A DNA stretch of 39,822 nt from contig JAVCCJ010000057.1 in assembly GCA_030765585.1 (NCBI GenBank), positions 1-39,822 on the forward strand. Reading direction: 5' to 3'. The DNA comes from Candidatus Zapsychrus exili. Lineage in GTDB: Bacteria; Omnitrophota; Gorgyraeia; Zapsychrales; Zapsychraceae. The translations under genes and the position numbers were made by a program. Shown here piece after piece: positions 7,924 through 15,473 of the stretch (within the stretch, counting starts at the first letter, position 1; each line of letters opens with the position of its first letter). The notes below the pieces were generated by a model, which saw only the letters and a list, made by a program, of their open reading frames with translations, ran no database searches and had not been told where the DNA came from.

Positions 7924-7964
7924 AAAAAAATAGGTTTTTTAAATTAAAATACAATAAAAACCTA
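7924..7964 (-). promoter_or_regulatory. Terminator-like hairpin in the greA leader
   Basis: On the minus strand TAGGTTTTT (7964-7956) and AAAAACCTA (7939-7931) form a nine-base stem with a 16-base loop, directly followed by seven U residues (7930-7924). Only a few bases later comes the AAAGGAG ribosome site of greA. This has the form of an intrinsic terminator inside the leader, hence possible attenuation. In E. coli the greA leader also gives short terminated RNAs (GraL). The stem is AT-rich and its efficiency is uncertain. Confidence 0.5.
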
Positions 7965-8024
7965 AGTAATCTGTATTTAATCTGTGCAATCAGCATTGAA
8001 ACAATAAACTTATGAAATCCCGAT

Positions 8025-8067
8025 GCAAAAAAATTAGGGACAAACACCTTTGGGTGCGTGCCCCTAA
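8025..8067 (-). terminator. Strong intrinsic terminator of the trxA-to-PC4 operon
   Basis: On the minus strand a stem of about 15 pairs with one mismatch starts TTAGGGGCACGCACC, turns at CAAA and returns to end in CCCTAA. It is followed by seven U residues. It begins 16 bases after the stop of the PC4-like gene, and no other minus-strand gene lies between. Confidence 0.88.
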
Positions 8068-8082
8068 ATAATTTAAATATAA

Positions 8083-8316
8083 TTACATACTTTCAGATGC
8101 TTTTGCGATAAGTGGCGATACTTCAGTCACTTCATCTTTAGTCATACGTCCTAACTTTGCAAATCTCCATTCGCCTTCTTGGTTTCTGTTTTCTCTAGAA
8201 AGCTGAAGTTTTTTAGGTCCATCATTATAGGAAAAGACTCCTACTGTAACTCTTGTGTCTTCGAACTCTTTTGATTCTTTAAAAGATGCAACATCTAGTG
8301 TTTGATCATACGGCAT
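8083..8316 (-). CDS. Bacterial PC4-like (YdbC-type) DNA-binding protein
   Basis: A 77-aa protein resembling the bacterial PC4/Sub1-like proteins (transcriptional coactivator p15 family; YdbC). These form small dimers that bind single-stranded DNA through a curved beta-sheet. Visible features are the beta-strand-rich core VTVGVFSYNDGPKKLQLSRE (residues 23-42), the typical EWRFAKLGRMTKDE segment and a C-terminal helix. An AAAGGAG ribosome site precedes the ATG. It is the last gene of the long operon before the terminator at 8034-8067 and follows the nucleoid protein gene ybaB. A general role in transcription or DNA handling is inferred from family. Confidence 0.8.
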   Translation of the reverse strand: MPYDQTLDVASFKESKEFEDTRVTVGVFSYNDGPKKLQLSRENRNQEGEWRFAKLGRMTKDEVTEVSPLIAKASESM

Positions 8317-8371
8317 AAAACTTACTCCTTTCGATTTCTATCCCTTAAAATATTGGGATTCTTATTCCAAA

Positions 8372-8662
8372 TTATAAACCAGGAAACCCTGGTAACATTC
8401 CCTTCATTTCAGAAGCTGCTAAACTTTGAGACGCTTTTATTGCTGCATTTAAGCTTTTAAGTATGCTGTCCTGTAAATTCTTTTTATTTTCTATAGTAAT
8501 AAGACTATCATCAATTTCTATAGATTTAAAACATTGTGAACCATTTATAGTTATTTTAACTCCAGAAACCTCATTTACATCTGCATCTGTAACATCTAGC
8601 TTGCGCTTGATCTGATCAGCCTGCTTTTTCATTTCCATCAATTGTTTCATTTTGTCAAACAT
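8372..8662 (-). CDS. ybaB: YbaB/EbfC-family nucleoid-associated protein
   Basis: A 96-aa protein of the normal YbaB/EbfC size. These proteins form tweezer-like homodimers that bind DNA and compact the nucleoid. The N-terminal helix MFDKMKQLMEMKKQADQIKR, a central beta-sheet with VSGVKITINGSQCFKSIEID, and the C-terminal helix ending in MKGMLPGFPGL are all family hallmarks. A GGGAG ribosome site lies before the ATG. In many bacteria ybaB sits beside dnaX and recR; here it is between yggT and the PC4-like gene instead. Confidence 0.92.
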   Translation of the reverse strand: MFDKMKQLMEMKKQADQIKRKLDVTDADVNEVSGVKITINGSQCFKSIEIDDSLITIENKKNLQDSILKSLNAAIKASQSLAASEMKGMLPGFPGL

Positions 8663-8788
8663 TAAGCATTCTCCCTAAAAATATTCTTTAATCTTTTTGT
8701 TCAGCAATCTTATACTTTTGGCTTAGATTTTGCAAGAGTTAATTTAAATGAGTGTATAATTTACGAAGCGAAGCGAACATAAGTTATA

Positions 8789-8825
8789 ATCCCGAATTTA
8801 TTCCATACCCAACATATTTCGGGAT
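8789..8825. repeat. Palindromic repeat downstream of yggT
   Basis: ATCCCGAA (8789-8796) and TTCGGGAT (8818-8825) form a perfect inverted repeat. The left part, with about 10 bases before it, is closely related to a copy on the opposite strand at 22187-22210 (shared core TAAGTTATAA followed by CCGAATTTAT). No U-run follows on either strand. It looks like a dispersed REP-like element rather than a terminator. Confidence 0.5.
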
Positions 8826-8833
8826 CTCAACAT

Positions 8834-9127
8834 TTATCTTAGCCTTAACCCAATATCCATAAGTGTTGTTACCAAAAACGCCCTTAAGAAAATAATTGCA
8901 AGAAAAGCAAGAATAGGCGATATATCTATACCCATAGGAGGCAAAACTTTTCTTATTCGCTGCAACACAGGATCAGTCATTCTATAAAGAAACTGTACTA
9001 TAGCATTGTATGGATCAGGATTAACCCAGCTAATCAACACACGTATAAGAATAAGCCAATAATATACAGTTAATATAACATCAACTATTTTTGCTACTGC
9101 TATAAAAAGGTTACTAAATATAAACAT
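8834..9127 (-). CDS. yggT: YggT-family inner-membrane protein
   Basis: A 97-aa membrane protein with two hydrophobic helices and the family pattern LILIRVLISWVNPDPYNAIVQFLYRMTDPVLQRIRKVLPP. This is the conserved YggT (CcmB/YlmG-related) core, with SWV.PDP and DP.L...R motifs. Family members are inner-membrane proteins linked to envelope growth, osmotic tolerance and cell division (YlmG in Gram-positives). It follows mlaD by 15 bases, so it is co-transcribed with the lipid transport genes. The precise function is not known. Confidence 0.88.
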   Translation of the reverse strand: MFIFSNLFIAVAKIVDVILTVYYWLILIRVLISWVNPDPYNAIVQFLYRMTDPVLQRIRKVLPPMGIDISPILAFLAIIFLRAFLVTTLMDIGLRLR

Positions 9128-9142
9128 ATGTTTTTCCTTTCG

Positions 9143-9814
9143 CTAGAAAACTTTAAACAAATTGCCATCAATTATTCTTTGCTCTATTCTATCTAATAAT
9201 CGTTTGGTTTTCTTTGTTATATAACTTAACTCTCCTAATATAACATTTACTCCCTCCGATGTCTTGACCAGAGACTTTGCGGTGTCTTCTAAGGCAACTG
9301 ACAAATCCTTAAAATTAATTTTACTTAACTCGTCAGATGTTTTGGTAAAAGATTCTGCAGCCTCAGAGAAAACTTCTGCCAAATCTTGAACATCCATGGG
9401 CTCTTCTCCCATAATTGGCTCATCTAAATCTAAAGGCTTGCCTTGACCGTCTACATCAATTACAACCAACTTTTCTCCTAATATTCCATCGGTCACAATA
9501 ACAAACCTAGCACTTTTGTCTAATTGATTTCTATATTCCGAGAAAATGCTAAGAGCAACTTTTACTCTTTTCCCTTTGTATTCTTCTTTTAAAAAATTAA
9601 TATGATTGACTGACCCAACAAAAACGCCAGCCAGTCTAACTGGTGCACCCTCAATCAAACCTCCTACATCACCAAACAATACCTCTACTTTAAACTTTGG
9701 CTTTATAAGACCTTGATTTTCTCCAATTGTAAAAATCACAGTAAGAATCAAGAAAAGTCCAAGTATAAAAAACATTCCCGTAAAAAACGCCTTATTAGAT
9801 CTTCTTTGTCTCAT
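9143..9814 (-). CDS. mlaD: MlaD-type MCE-domain lipid transport protein
   Basis: A 223-aa substrate-binding subunit of an Mla-type phospholipid transporter. One N-terminal membrane helix (about residues 10-29) anchors it in the inner membrane. The MCE domain (about 38-120) contains FGDVGGLIEGAPVRLAGVFVG, the typical core, and GILGEKLVVID. The remaining C-terminal 90 residues are helical, with repeated Ser/Thr/Lys/Leu heptad character, and may form the hydrophobic tunnel helices of the MlaD hexamer. It follows mlaF by 24 bases. No mlaC, mlaA or mlaB gene is in the window. Confidence 0.9.
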   Translation of the reverse strand: MRQRRSNKAFFTGMFFILGLFLILTVIFTIGENQGLIKPKFKVEVLFGDVGGLIEGAPVRLAGVFVGSVNHINFLKEEYKGKRVKVALSIFSEYRNQLDKSARFVIVTDGILGEKLVVIDVDGQGKPLDLDEPIMGEEPMDVQDLAEVFSEAAESFTKTSDELSKINFKDLSVALEDTAKSLVKTSEGVNVILGELSYITKKTKRLLDRIEQRIIDGNLFKVF

Positions 9815-9838
9815 ATTATTACCTCAACATTTCCTTAT

Positions 9839-10555
9839 TTAACTAATAAACTCCTGAACAAATTTATTGTCTGAACTTTCAATTGATTCTTTTGAACCAA
9901 TAGCAGCTATTTTACCATTTTTTATTAAAATCAACCTATCTGCAATACGAAAAGAATTTTTAATGTCGTGCGATGTTATCACGCAAGCGCAATCTAATCT
10001 CTTCACTATACTTCTTATCAAATCTGAAATATCTCTGCTTCTAATAGGGTCTAATCCACTCGTGGGTTCGTCACAAAACAATATCTTTGAATCAAGAATA
10101 ATAGCACGTGCTAAACCAACGCGTTTTTTCATTCCTCCGCTTAATTCAGATGGATATTTCTTTTCAATACCCTCTAAATCAACCATTTTTAAAATACTAG
10201 ATATCTTATTTTTTATAGTCTCATTATCTAGCGAAGTATGTTCAACAAGAGGAAAAGCTAGGTTCTCAAAAACATTCATAAAATCATACAAAGCGCCTTC
10301 TTGAAAAAGATATCCTATATTTTTTCTTACCTTTAAAAGCCTCTTCTCAGATAATTTTGTTATATCTATATTATCTATATAAACACTTCCGCTATCAGGA
10401 GTAATTAGACCTATCAAATGTTTTAAAAGAACACTTTTTCCTACCCCACTCTCACCTAAGATTACAACAATTTCTCCCTTGCTAACATCAAAACTTATAT
10501 CGTCTAAAACAGTTTGATCTAAAAATCTCTTAGATAAGTTTGAAACCTTTATCAT
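9839..10555 (-). CDS. mlaF: MlaF-type ABC transporter ATPase
   Basis: A 238-aa ATPase subunit of the Mla lipid transporter. Walker A is GESGVGKSV (residues 34-42). The Q-loop FQEGALYDFMNVFEN is characteristic of MlaF/MKL ATPases. The ABC signature is LSGGMKKRVGLARA (138-151), and the Walker B/D-loop is ILFCDEPTSGLDP (158-170). H-loop TSHD lies near residue 195. It couples ATP hydrolysis to phospholipid movement between MlaE and MlaD. It sits between an unknown lipoprotein gene and mlaD. Confidence 0.94.
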   Translation of the reverse strand: MIKVSNLSKRFLDQTVLDDISFDVSKGEIVVILGESGVGKSVLLKHLIGLITPDSGSVYIDNIDITKLSEKRLLKVRKNIGYLFQEGALYDFMNVFENLAFPLVEHTSLDNETIKNKISSILKMVDLEGIEKKYPSELSGGMKKRVGLARAIILDSKILFCDEPTSGLDPIRSRDISDLIRSIVKRLDCACVITSHDIKNSFRIADRLILIKNGKIAAIGSKESIESSDNKFVQEFIS

Positions 10556-10588
10556 TATTCTTCTCTTTCTTATCGTCTAAAAAATCTT

Positions 10589-10930
10589 TTAAGGTTGCGA
10601 AGCTTTTTCAAAAAAACGAAATTTATTCTTTCCAAATTTTGTATATAGACGACTATATGGACGGACATCAGTTTTATCTGCAAAGAATTGCACACCATTA
10701 TAAACGCCCAAAATATAAACTTCAGAATCAAGCAGGCTTTCAGTACCATCATAAGGAAACCACAACTCATCTTCAAACTCAATAGGATCGCCATTTATTA
10801 TCCATACGGCTTCAGAATTTGGAACATCATAACTTTGAAATTTGCCAAAATTTCCTTTTGTGCTTTGGCACCCGACAATGAAAACTAAACAAAAAATAAT
10901 AATTATTTTCTTAAATATATTTATATGCAA
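10589..10930 (-). CDS. Unknown small lipoprotein inside the mla operon
   Basis: A 113-aa protein that I do not recognise. Residues 1-20 form a signal sequence, and IVGC (Cys21) fits a lipobox, so it is probably a lipid-anchored envelope protein. The mature part (about 92 aa) is rich in aromatic and acidic residues with a beta-strand look (EAVWIINGDPIEF, ELWFPYDG). It starts with TTG at 10930, with GGAG seven bases upstream; the nearby ATG at the ribosome site is in another frame and stops at once. Its position between mlaE and mlaF, with no mlaC or mlaB present, suggests an accessory role in lipid transport; that is inference only. Confidence 0.72.
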   Translation of the reverse strand: MHINIFKKIIIIFCLVFIVGCQSTKGNFGKFQSYDVPNSEAVWIINGDPIEFEDELWFPYDGTESLLDSEVYILGVYNGVQFFADKTDVRPYSRLYTKFGKNKFRFFEKASQP

Positions 10931-10945
10931 AACATATCTCCTTCG

Positions 10946-11716
10946 CTATTGCCAAATAGTTAAAATAATTTTTGTTAAAAGAGCATTAGATAAAATTACA
11001 AAGATAATAGAAAAAGCAACGGCTCTTGTTGTAAATTTGCCTACTCCCGAAGAACCTCCTCTAGTAAAAAATCCTTGATAGCAACAAATCCATCCGATTA
11101 AAACAGAAAAGAAAAATACCTTAGCAAAACCACTTAAGAAATCTACATAACGAATGGAATTGATAGTATGACTCATATACGAAAATCCTGGGATATTTGC
11201 CTCATATACACCAATAAAATATCCACCAAATATTCCAACGACCTCTGAAATAATTGTTAAAATCGGAAGAACAAGAAAACATGCAATAAATTTTGGAGTA
11301 ACTAAATACTCCATTGGATCGACGCCTAATGTTCTAGTCGCTAATATCTGATCATTTACATTCATCGCACCTAACTCTGCCGCAATACGTGCACCAGCCT
11401 TAGCAGAGAAAATAATTGCAGTAAATACTGGGCTCATTTCACGTAGCAATGATAAAGCAACTAATTGTGCAATATACTCTTTTGCCCCTAATCTAGAGAG
11501 GACAACATAACCCTGCAAAGCAAGAACAGCACCTGATGCAAAAGAAGTAAGAATGATAATTATTACAGACTGCAGGCCTTGCTCGTAACTTTCTCTGACA
11601 ACCTCTTTAAAGCGAATTCGTCCGCTTGCAATATTTCCGAGAATCTCTCCTAAAAAACAAAGAGCGCGCCCTATTTTAGAAATAAACTCAACAATAGGAC
11701 TTTCAGGCTGCCTCAT
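10946..11716 (-). CDS. mlaE: MlaE-type ABC transporter permease
   Basis: A 256-aa membrane permease of the Mla/MKL family. About five to six hydrophobic helices follow an N-terminal amphipathic stretch. Diagnostic motifs include LREMSPVFTAIIFSAKAGARIAAELGAMNVNDQ, where EMSP and AGR-like residues match MlaE, and ATRTLGVDPMEYLVTPK. With MlaF it forms the inner-membrane core that moves phospholipid to or from MlaD. It is preceded closely (12 bases) by the YacP/Rae1-like gene. Confidence 0.93.
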   Translation of the reverse strand: MRQPESPIVEFISKIGRALCFLGEILGNIASGRIRFKEVVRESYEQGLQSVIIIILTSFASGAVLALQGYVVLSRLGAKEYIAQLVALSLLREMSPVFTAIIFSAKAGARIAAELGAMNVNDQILATRTLGVDPMEYLVTPKFIACFLVLPILTIISEVVGIFGGYFIGVYEANIPGFSYMSHTINSIRYVDFLSGFAKVFFFSVLIGWICCYQGFFTRGGSSGVGKFTTRAVAFSIIFVILSNALLTKIILTIWQ

Positions 11717-11728
11717 TATTATTCTCCA

Positions 11729-12217
11729 CTATTCATCCAACCAAATTCGTTCTAATTCAGAATTGATTTTAAACTCTACTTCCTTAGATATATTCTTTGA
11801 CTTCTCTTTATTGTTTTGAACTTTCCCTCTATCTTTAGATAAACTTTTGTTACTTCTCAAAAACTCGCTTACTTTCATTACTTTTGCACCAAGCGCGCTA
11901 ACATAATGTTGAATATCTCTATCATCTGTAACAACTACAATATTTTTCTTAAGACTTGACTCTTCTACTATTTTCTTTATCTTGTCATCTGCAGATATGC
12001 TAGACGGAAACACGACCTGAATATCTGTTTCTCTTCTGCTGCTAATACCACTCTTGCCATCAAAAATAATAGTTACATTATTTCTTGTGCTACCGCAAGG
12101 GCGTTTTGTTCTTATAAAATTAACTAAATTATTTCTCTGATCTTCAAGGCTATCTTTCGCAGAAAAATGCATTTGATTAGTTATATTATATCCGTCTAGA
12201 AGAAATTGTAGTGACAC
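11729..12217 (-). CDS. NYN-domain endoribonuclease-like protein (YacP/Rae1 family)
   Basis: A 162-aa protein with the YacP-type NYN domain, related to Bacillus Rae1, a ribosome-associated mRNA endonuclease. FLLDGYNI (residues 5-12) carries the first catalytic Asp. VTIIFDGKSG (near 48-57) and VVVTDDRDIQHYV (93-105) are the other acidic segments. The C-terminal 45 residues are highly charged and probably flexible. It starts with GTG at 12217 behind a GGAGG ribosome site. It lies in the same operon as the Mla genes and the flippase-like gene. Confidence 0.82.
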   Translation of the reverse strand: MSLQFLLDGYNITNQMHFSAKDSLEDQRNNLVNFIRTKRPCGSTRNNVTIIFDGKSGISSRRETDIQVVFPSSISADDKIKKIVEESSLKKNIVVVTDDRDIQHYVSALGAKVMKVSEFLRSNKSLSKDRGKVQNNKEKSKNISKEVEFKINSELERIWLDE

Positions 12218-12259
12218 GAGAAAATTACCTCCAATAATTTAGAATAGTTTCGAAGTACT

Positions 12260-13216
12260 CTAAGAGTCTTTCTTAAAGCTTCCTAGGGCATAAATGATTC
12301 CACCTATAATACCAACAATTACCATAAACAAAAAGTTGACCAAAGAGATACTTACGGCTATTCCCGACTCGACACCAATCTTAGCAAACAAGAAAGCAGC
12401 TCCTGCCTCTCTTGCTCCAAGCCCACCAATAGAAGGCAATGCTCCGGCTACGCAAATCAAAGGAACAAATATAAGAAAATAAATAATGTTTATATCTTGG
12501 TGCAAAGCCTTTGCTGTTAAATAAAAGGTAAAAGAAAAAATTACCTGACAAAGGCAAGAAAGCGCAATGGCCTTCCACCCTTCTCTTTTTTTATTCTTAA
12601 GCAAAGCGATATCGTAATGTAATTCCATAAGATTATTCTTTATCTTTGGAAATTTATTAAATATCTTACAAGCAAAAGAATAAGCTCTTTCATTAAATAA
12701 AACCGTTATAAATCCAAAAAATACAATACCTAATATAACTATAGGAAATAAAAGTGTTTTGTCGTCAATAACATTATACCCTAAAGTAAATGCGGTAATG
12801 GCAACCAAAACAATTGCAATAAAACCGCTTAAACGATCAAGTAAAACAGATGCAACAACCGTTGGTTTTTTATCACTGTTTTTGCAGAGTCCTATTATTT
12901 TTATAAGGTCTCCTCCAATGGCGCTCGGAAGAAAAAGGTTCCCAAATAATCCTGCAAGAAAATATCTCGTAACACTTGATAATTTCACCGACAAATCAAG
13001 CGCTCTAATATAAATTACCCACCTATAAAGTAGAAATACATTTATAAATAAAAAGACTATGCCTGCATATAATATATAAATCATATTAGCTGACTTAATA
13101 ACATTTATTGTGCCTTCGATATCTATTTGCTTAAACAAATAAAATAAAAGTAAAGCACTGCACGCAATGCGCATAAAAAAAGATAAAACATTTTTTGTTT
13201 TTTCACCCAGCTGCAT
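12260..13216 (-). CDS. Flippase-like/lysylphosphatidylglycerol synthase TM-domain protein (UPF0104)
   Basis: A polytopic membrane protein of about 318 aa with 7-8 helices. It matches the lysylphosphatidylglycerol synthase transmembrane-region family (MprF N-terminal flippase domain). The motifs FLAGLFGNLFLPSAIGGDLIKIIGL and SVLLDRLSGF, and the later GALPSIGGLGAREAGAAFLF, are family hallmarks. The C-terminal synthase domain of MprF is absent. I chose the ATG at 13216 because a GGAG ribosome site sits 7 bases upstream; an earlier start at 13270 would lie within repeat sequence. It may move a lipid or lipid-linked sugar across the inner membrane; the substrate is unknown. Confidence 0.82.
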   Translation of the reverse strand: MQLGEKTKNVLSFFMRIACSALLLFYLFKQIDIEGTINVIKSANMIYILYAGIVFLFINVFLLYRWVIYIRALDLSVKLSSVTRYFLAGLFGNLFLPSAIGGDLIKIIGLCKNSDKKPTVVASVLLDRLSGFIAIVLVAITAFTLGYNVIDDKTLLFPIVILGIVFFGFITVLFNERAYSFACKIFNKFPKIKNNLMELHYDIALLKNKKREGWKAIALSCLCQVIFSFTFYLTAKALHQDINIIYFLIFVPLICVAGALPSIGGLGAREAGAAFLFAKIGVESGIAVSISLVNFLFMVIVGIIGGIIYALGSFKKDS

Positions 13217-13225
13217 AAAATATCT

Positions 13226-13312
13226 CCATGTTTTATAAGTAACCAGTTGCCAGCTAACAGTGGCAAGCAAAGAACATTACACTAGTTACTTGTTACTGAT
13301 TGCTGTTAAATA
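13226..13312. repeat. Degenerate heptamer-type repeat between lipA and the flippase-like gene
   Basis: On the minus strand the units AGTAACA, AGTAACT and AGTGTAA follow one another at the lipA stop codon. Further on there is an inverted pair TTGCCA/TGGCAA around 13243-13263. This resembles the heptanucleotide arrays at 23202-23276. The last residues and the stop of lipA lie inside the repeat. Confidence 0.5.
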
Positions 13313-14176
13313 AGATTCTTCTGCCATAAAAGAGCTCCTTACCAAGGGTCCGCTTACAACAGACTTAAATCCCATCCTCAATCCTTCTTCTCTGTACAAA
13401 TCAAATTCTTCTGGCGAAACAAAACGATTAACCCTTACGTGTCTTTCTGTCTTGCTTGGCGCGAGATATTGTCCAATAGATAAAATATCGCAACCAACAC
13501 CTAGCAAATCTTTCAGCAAACTAAAGACTTCATCCTGAGTTTCACCCAGCCCAACCATAAAACTAGACTTAACAGAATAGTCAGAAGATGCTTCTTTCAA
13601 AGCTCTTAAAACATCTAGTGAGCGATGATATTCTGCTTGTGACCTAACGCTCGAAAATATTCTTTCTACGGTTTCTATATTGTGTCCAATAACATCTGCC
13701 TGTGTTTTTGACACCACCTCTAAACTTGTCTTGTTGCCAAGAAAGTCCGGAATTAATATCTCCACTTTAGCCTCTGGCAAAAGAGATTTAATTGCCAACA
13801 CTGTTCTCTTAAACTGGCTAGCACCTCCGTCATCAAGATCATCCCTTGTCACAGACGTTACAACAACGTACGACAGCTTTAATCTCTTAGATGCTAATGC
13901 AACATTATTAGGTTCATCTAAATCAATAGGTAACGGCTCACCTGAAACAACTCCGCAAAATCTGCAACAACGACTGCAAACATCTCCTAAAATCATAAAA
14001 GTAGCTGTGCCACGCTCCCAGCAATTTCCTGAGTTTGGACAACTAGCGCTCTTGCAAACGGTGTTAATGTTTAAATCTTTTAAAATATCATCAACCCAAT
14101 CAATCTTGGATTTCTTAGGAATTCTTTGCTTAAACCAACTTGGTAGGACTAAATTGTCTAAATTACCTAAAGACAC
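13286..14176 (-). CDS. lipA: Lipoyl synthase LipA
   Basis: A 296-aa radical SAM enzyme that inserts two sulfur atoms into protein-bound octanoyl groups to make lipoamide. The N-terminal auxiliary cluster Cys residues 41, 46 and 52 (in CKSASCPNSGNCWERG) and the radical SAM Cys residues 67, 71 and 74 (in CSRCCRFC) are both present. The C-terminal GPLVRSSFMAE has the conserved RSS element that provides the auxiliary cluster Ser ligand. It starts with GTG directly after the def stop. No lipB is seen nearby. The C-terminal residues AISNK come from a short repeat sequence, so the natural end has probably shifted slightly. Confidence 0.95.
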   Translation of the reverse strand: MSLGNLDNLVLPSWFKQRIPKKSKIDWVDDILKDLNINTVCKSASCPNSGNCWERGTATFMILGDVCSRCCRFCGVVSGEPLPIDLDEPNNVALASKRLKLSYVVVTSVTRDDLDDGGASQFKRTVLAIKSLLPEAKVEILIPDFLGNKTSLEVVSKTQADVIGHNIETVERIFSSVRSQAEYHRSLDVLRALKEASSDYSVKSSFMVGLGETQDEVFSLLKDLLGVGCDILSIGQYLAPSKTERHVRVNRFVSPEEFDLYREEGLRMGFKSVVSGPLVRSSFMAEESYLTAISNK

Positions 14177-14680
14177 TTAAGACTTTACCTTTTTATGAAT
14201 AGCATTAAGCTGTTCTTTAAATTTTATTTCTTCTTCTTTTGTAGCGTAATCAACAATGAGTTTGCCGTCCAAATGGTCTAGTTCGTGCATAAATGCTCTT
14301 GCCAAAAGATCATCAAAACTTTTCTGCAAAACCTCTGAAGACAAATCTAAATATTTAACAAGAATTTTCTTAGGGCGAGTTATATTAATTTCTACACCCG
14401 GAACGCTTAAACATCCCTCTTCAAGACATTCTGATCCAGTTGCTTTTATCATCTCAGGATTAATAAACACAAGAGGTCCGTCTCCAATATCAATAACAAA
14501 GATTCGTTTATTAATTCCAATTTGAGACGCAGCTAGCCCAACACCACCCTCGTTGTACATAGTTTCTATCATTAAACTAACGAGTATGCGCTCAGAAGGG
14601 CCAATCTCATCTACTGCAGTAGATTTTACTCTTAGGCAAGGATCTCCATCAAGCCTGACTTTTAATTTTGTTTTTGTCAT
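14177..14680 (-). CDS. def: Peptide deformylase
   Basis: A 167-aa metal-dependent deformylase that removes the formyl group from nascent protein N-termini. All three motifs are intact: GGVGLAASQ (residues 45-53, catalytic Gln53), EGCLSVPG (88-95, metal ligand Cys90) and HELDHLDGK (132-140, with His132 and His136 as ligands and Glu133 as the general base). This is the functional copy in the window; the other, at 33059-33514, has a stop at its active-site Gln. The gene overlaps panD upstream by 32 bases, and lipA begins on the base after its stop. Confidence 0.95.
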   Translation of the reverse strand: MTKTKLKVRLDGDPCLRVKSTAVDEIGPSERILVSLMIETMYNEGGVGLAASQIGINKRIFVIDIGDGPLVFINPEMIKATGSECLEEGCLSVPGVEINITRPKKILVKYLDLSSEVLQKSFDDLLARAFMHELDHLDGKLIVDYATKEEEIKFKEQLNAIHKKVKS

Positions 14681-15005
14681 CTAAATGAATAATTTTAGGT
14701 TTAATATCAACAGCCTCTTTTGGGTCAACTAAACAATAACTTAAGATTATAATTTGATCTCCAACAAGACCTTGACGTGCGGCAGGACCGTTAAGACAGA
14801 TCTGACCTGACCCTGACTTACCGGCAATTGTATAAGTTTGGAATCTGTTTCCATTATTTATATTTAAAACTTCTACTTTTTCTCCTGGGATTATTCCAAC
14901 TGCGGCAAGCAAAGTCTCGTCGACAGTTATGCTTCCTTCGTAAAGAAGTTCTGACTCTGTTATAAACCCATGAGCTATTTTTGATTTACAAAATTGTATT
15001 AACAT
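14649..15005 (-). CDS. panD: Aspartate 1-decarboxylase (pyruvoyl enzyme)
   Basis: A 118-aa proenzyme that cleaves itself to form a pyruvoyl group and converts aspartate to beta-alanine for pantothenate and CoA synthesis. The self-cleavage site Gly24-Ser25 in LYEGSIT is in the same position as in E. coli, Lys9 in CKSKIAHG is conserved, and LNGPAARQGLVGDQIII with YCLVDP completes the family pattern. It follows trxA by 31 bases, and its end overlaps def. No panB or panC is in the window. Confidence 0.94.
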   Translation of the reverse strand: MLIQFCKSKIAHGFITESELLYEGSITVDETLLAAVGIIPGEKVEVLNINNGNRFQTYTIAGKSGSGQICLNGPAARQGLVGDQIIILSYCLVDPKEAVDIKPKIIHLDDKNKIKSQA

Positions 15006-15036
15006 AATATGTATCTCTTTTTATTAACTTCCTTGA

Positions 15037-15357
15037 TTACAAAATTGTATTTATCTTGTCAATAAGCTGATCTTTGGATACAGCTCCAACTACTTGGTCT
15101 ACAGGAACCCCACCTTTAAAAATAATAAGCGTAGGTATAGACATTACATTAAAATTAGATGCTAGACCTTGTGCATCATCAATATTTATTTTTGCAACCT
15201 TTGCTTTTCCTTCTAATTCGACAGATACCTCTTCAATTATAGGACTGATCATTTTGCACGGTCCGCACCATTCTGCCCAAAAATCTACCAATACAGGTAA
15301 ATCTGATTTAACTATCTCTGCTTCAAAATTTGCATCTGTTACGTGTACTACCGCCAT
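15037..15357 (-). CDS. trxA: Thioredoxin
   Basis: A 106-aa thioredoxin of normal length. The redox site WCGPC is at residues 30-34, preceded by VDFWAE. The cis-proline loop MSIPTLIIFKGG is also present. It is a general cytoplasmic disulfide reductant. A GGAGG ribosome site precedes the ATG. It is the first gene of the long operon, behind a near-consensus promoter at 15420-15448. Confidence 0.95.
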   Translation of the reverse strand: MAVVHVTDANFEAEIVKSDLPVLVDFWAEWCGPCKMISPIIEEVSVELEGKAKVAKINIDDAQGLASNFNVMSIPTLIIFKGGVPVDQVVGAVSKDQLIDKINTIL

Positions 15358-15419
15358 AAAGCCTCCTTATTAAAAACATATTTATGGTTTGTTAATCAAG
15401 CTTGAATGTTTGTGGGGGT

Positions 15420-15448
15420 ATTATATATATAGTCTTCTTTTATATCAA
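15420..15448 (-). promoter_or_regulatory. Near-consensus sigma70 promoter for the trxA operon
   Basis: On the minus strand TTGATA (15448-15443), 17 bases, then TATAAT (15425-15420). The leader is about 60 bases and includes the self-complementary TCAAGCTTGA. It drives trxA and probably all following genes to the terminator at 8034-8067. Confidence 0.75.
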
Positions 15449-15473
15449 GTAAGATTTTATTTTAAACAATTTG

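Noticed and set aside
10540-11078. Plus-strand open frames opposite the mla operon
   Set aside because: They are antisense to clearly identified mlaE and the lipoprotein gene and lack coding features.
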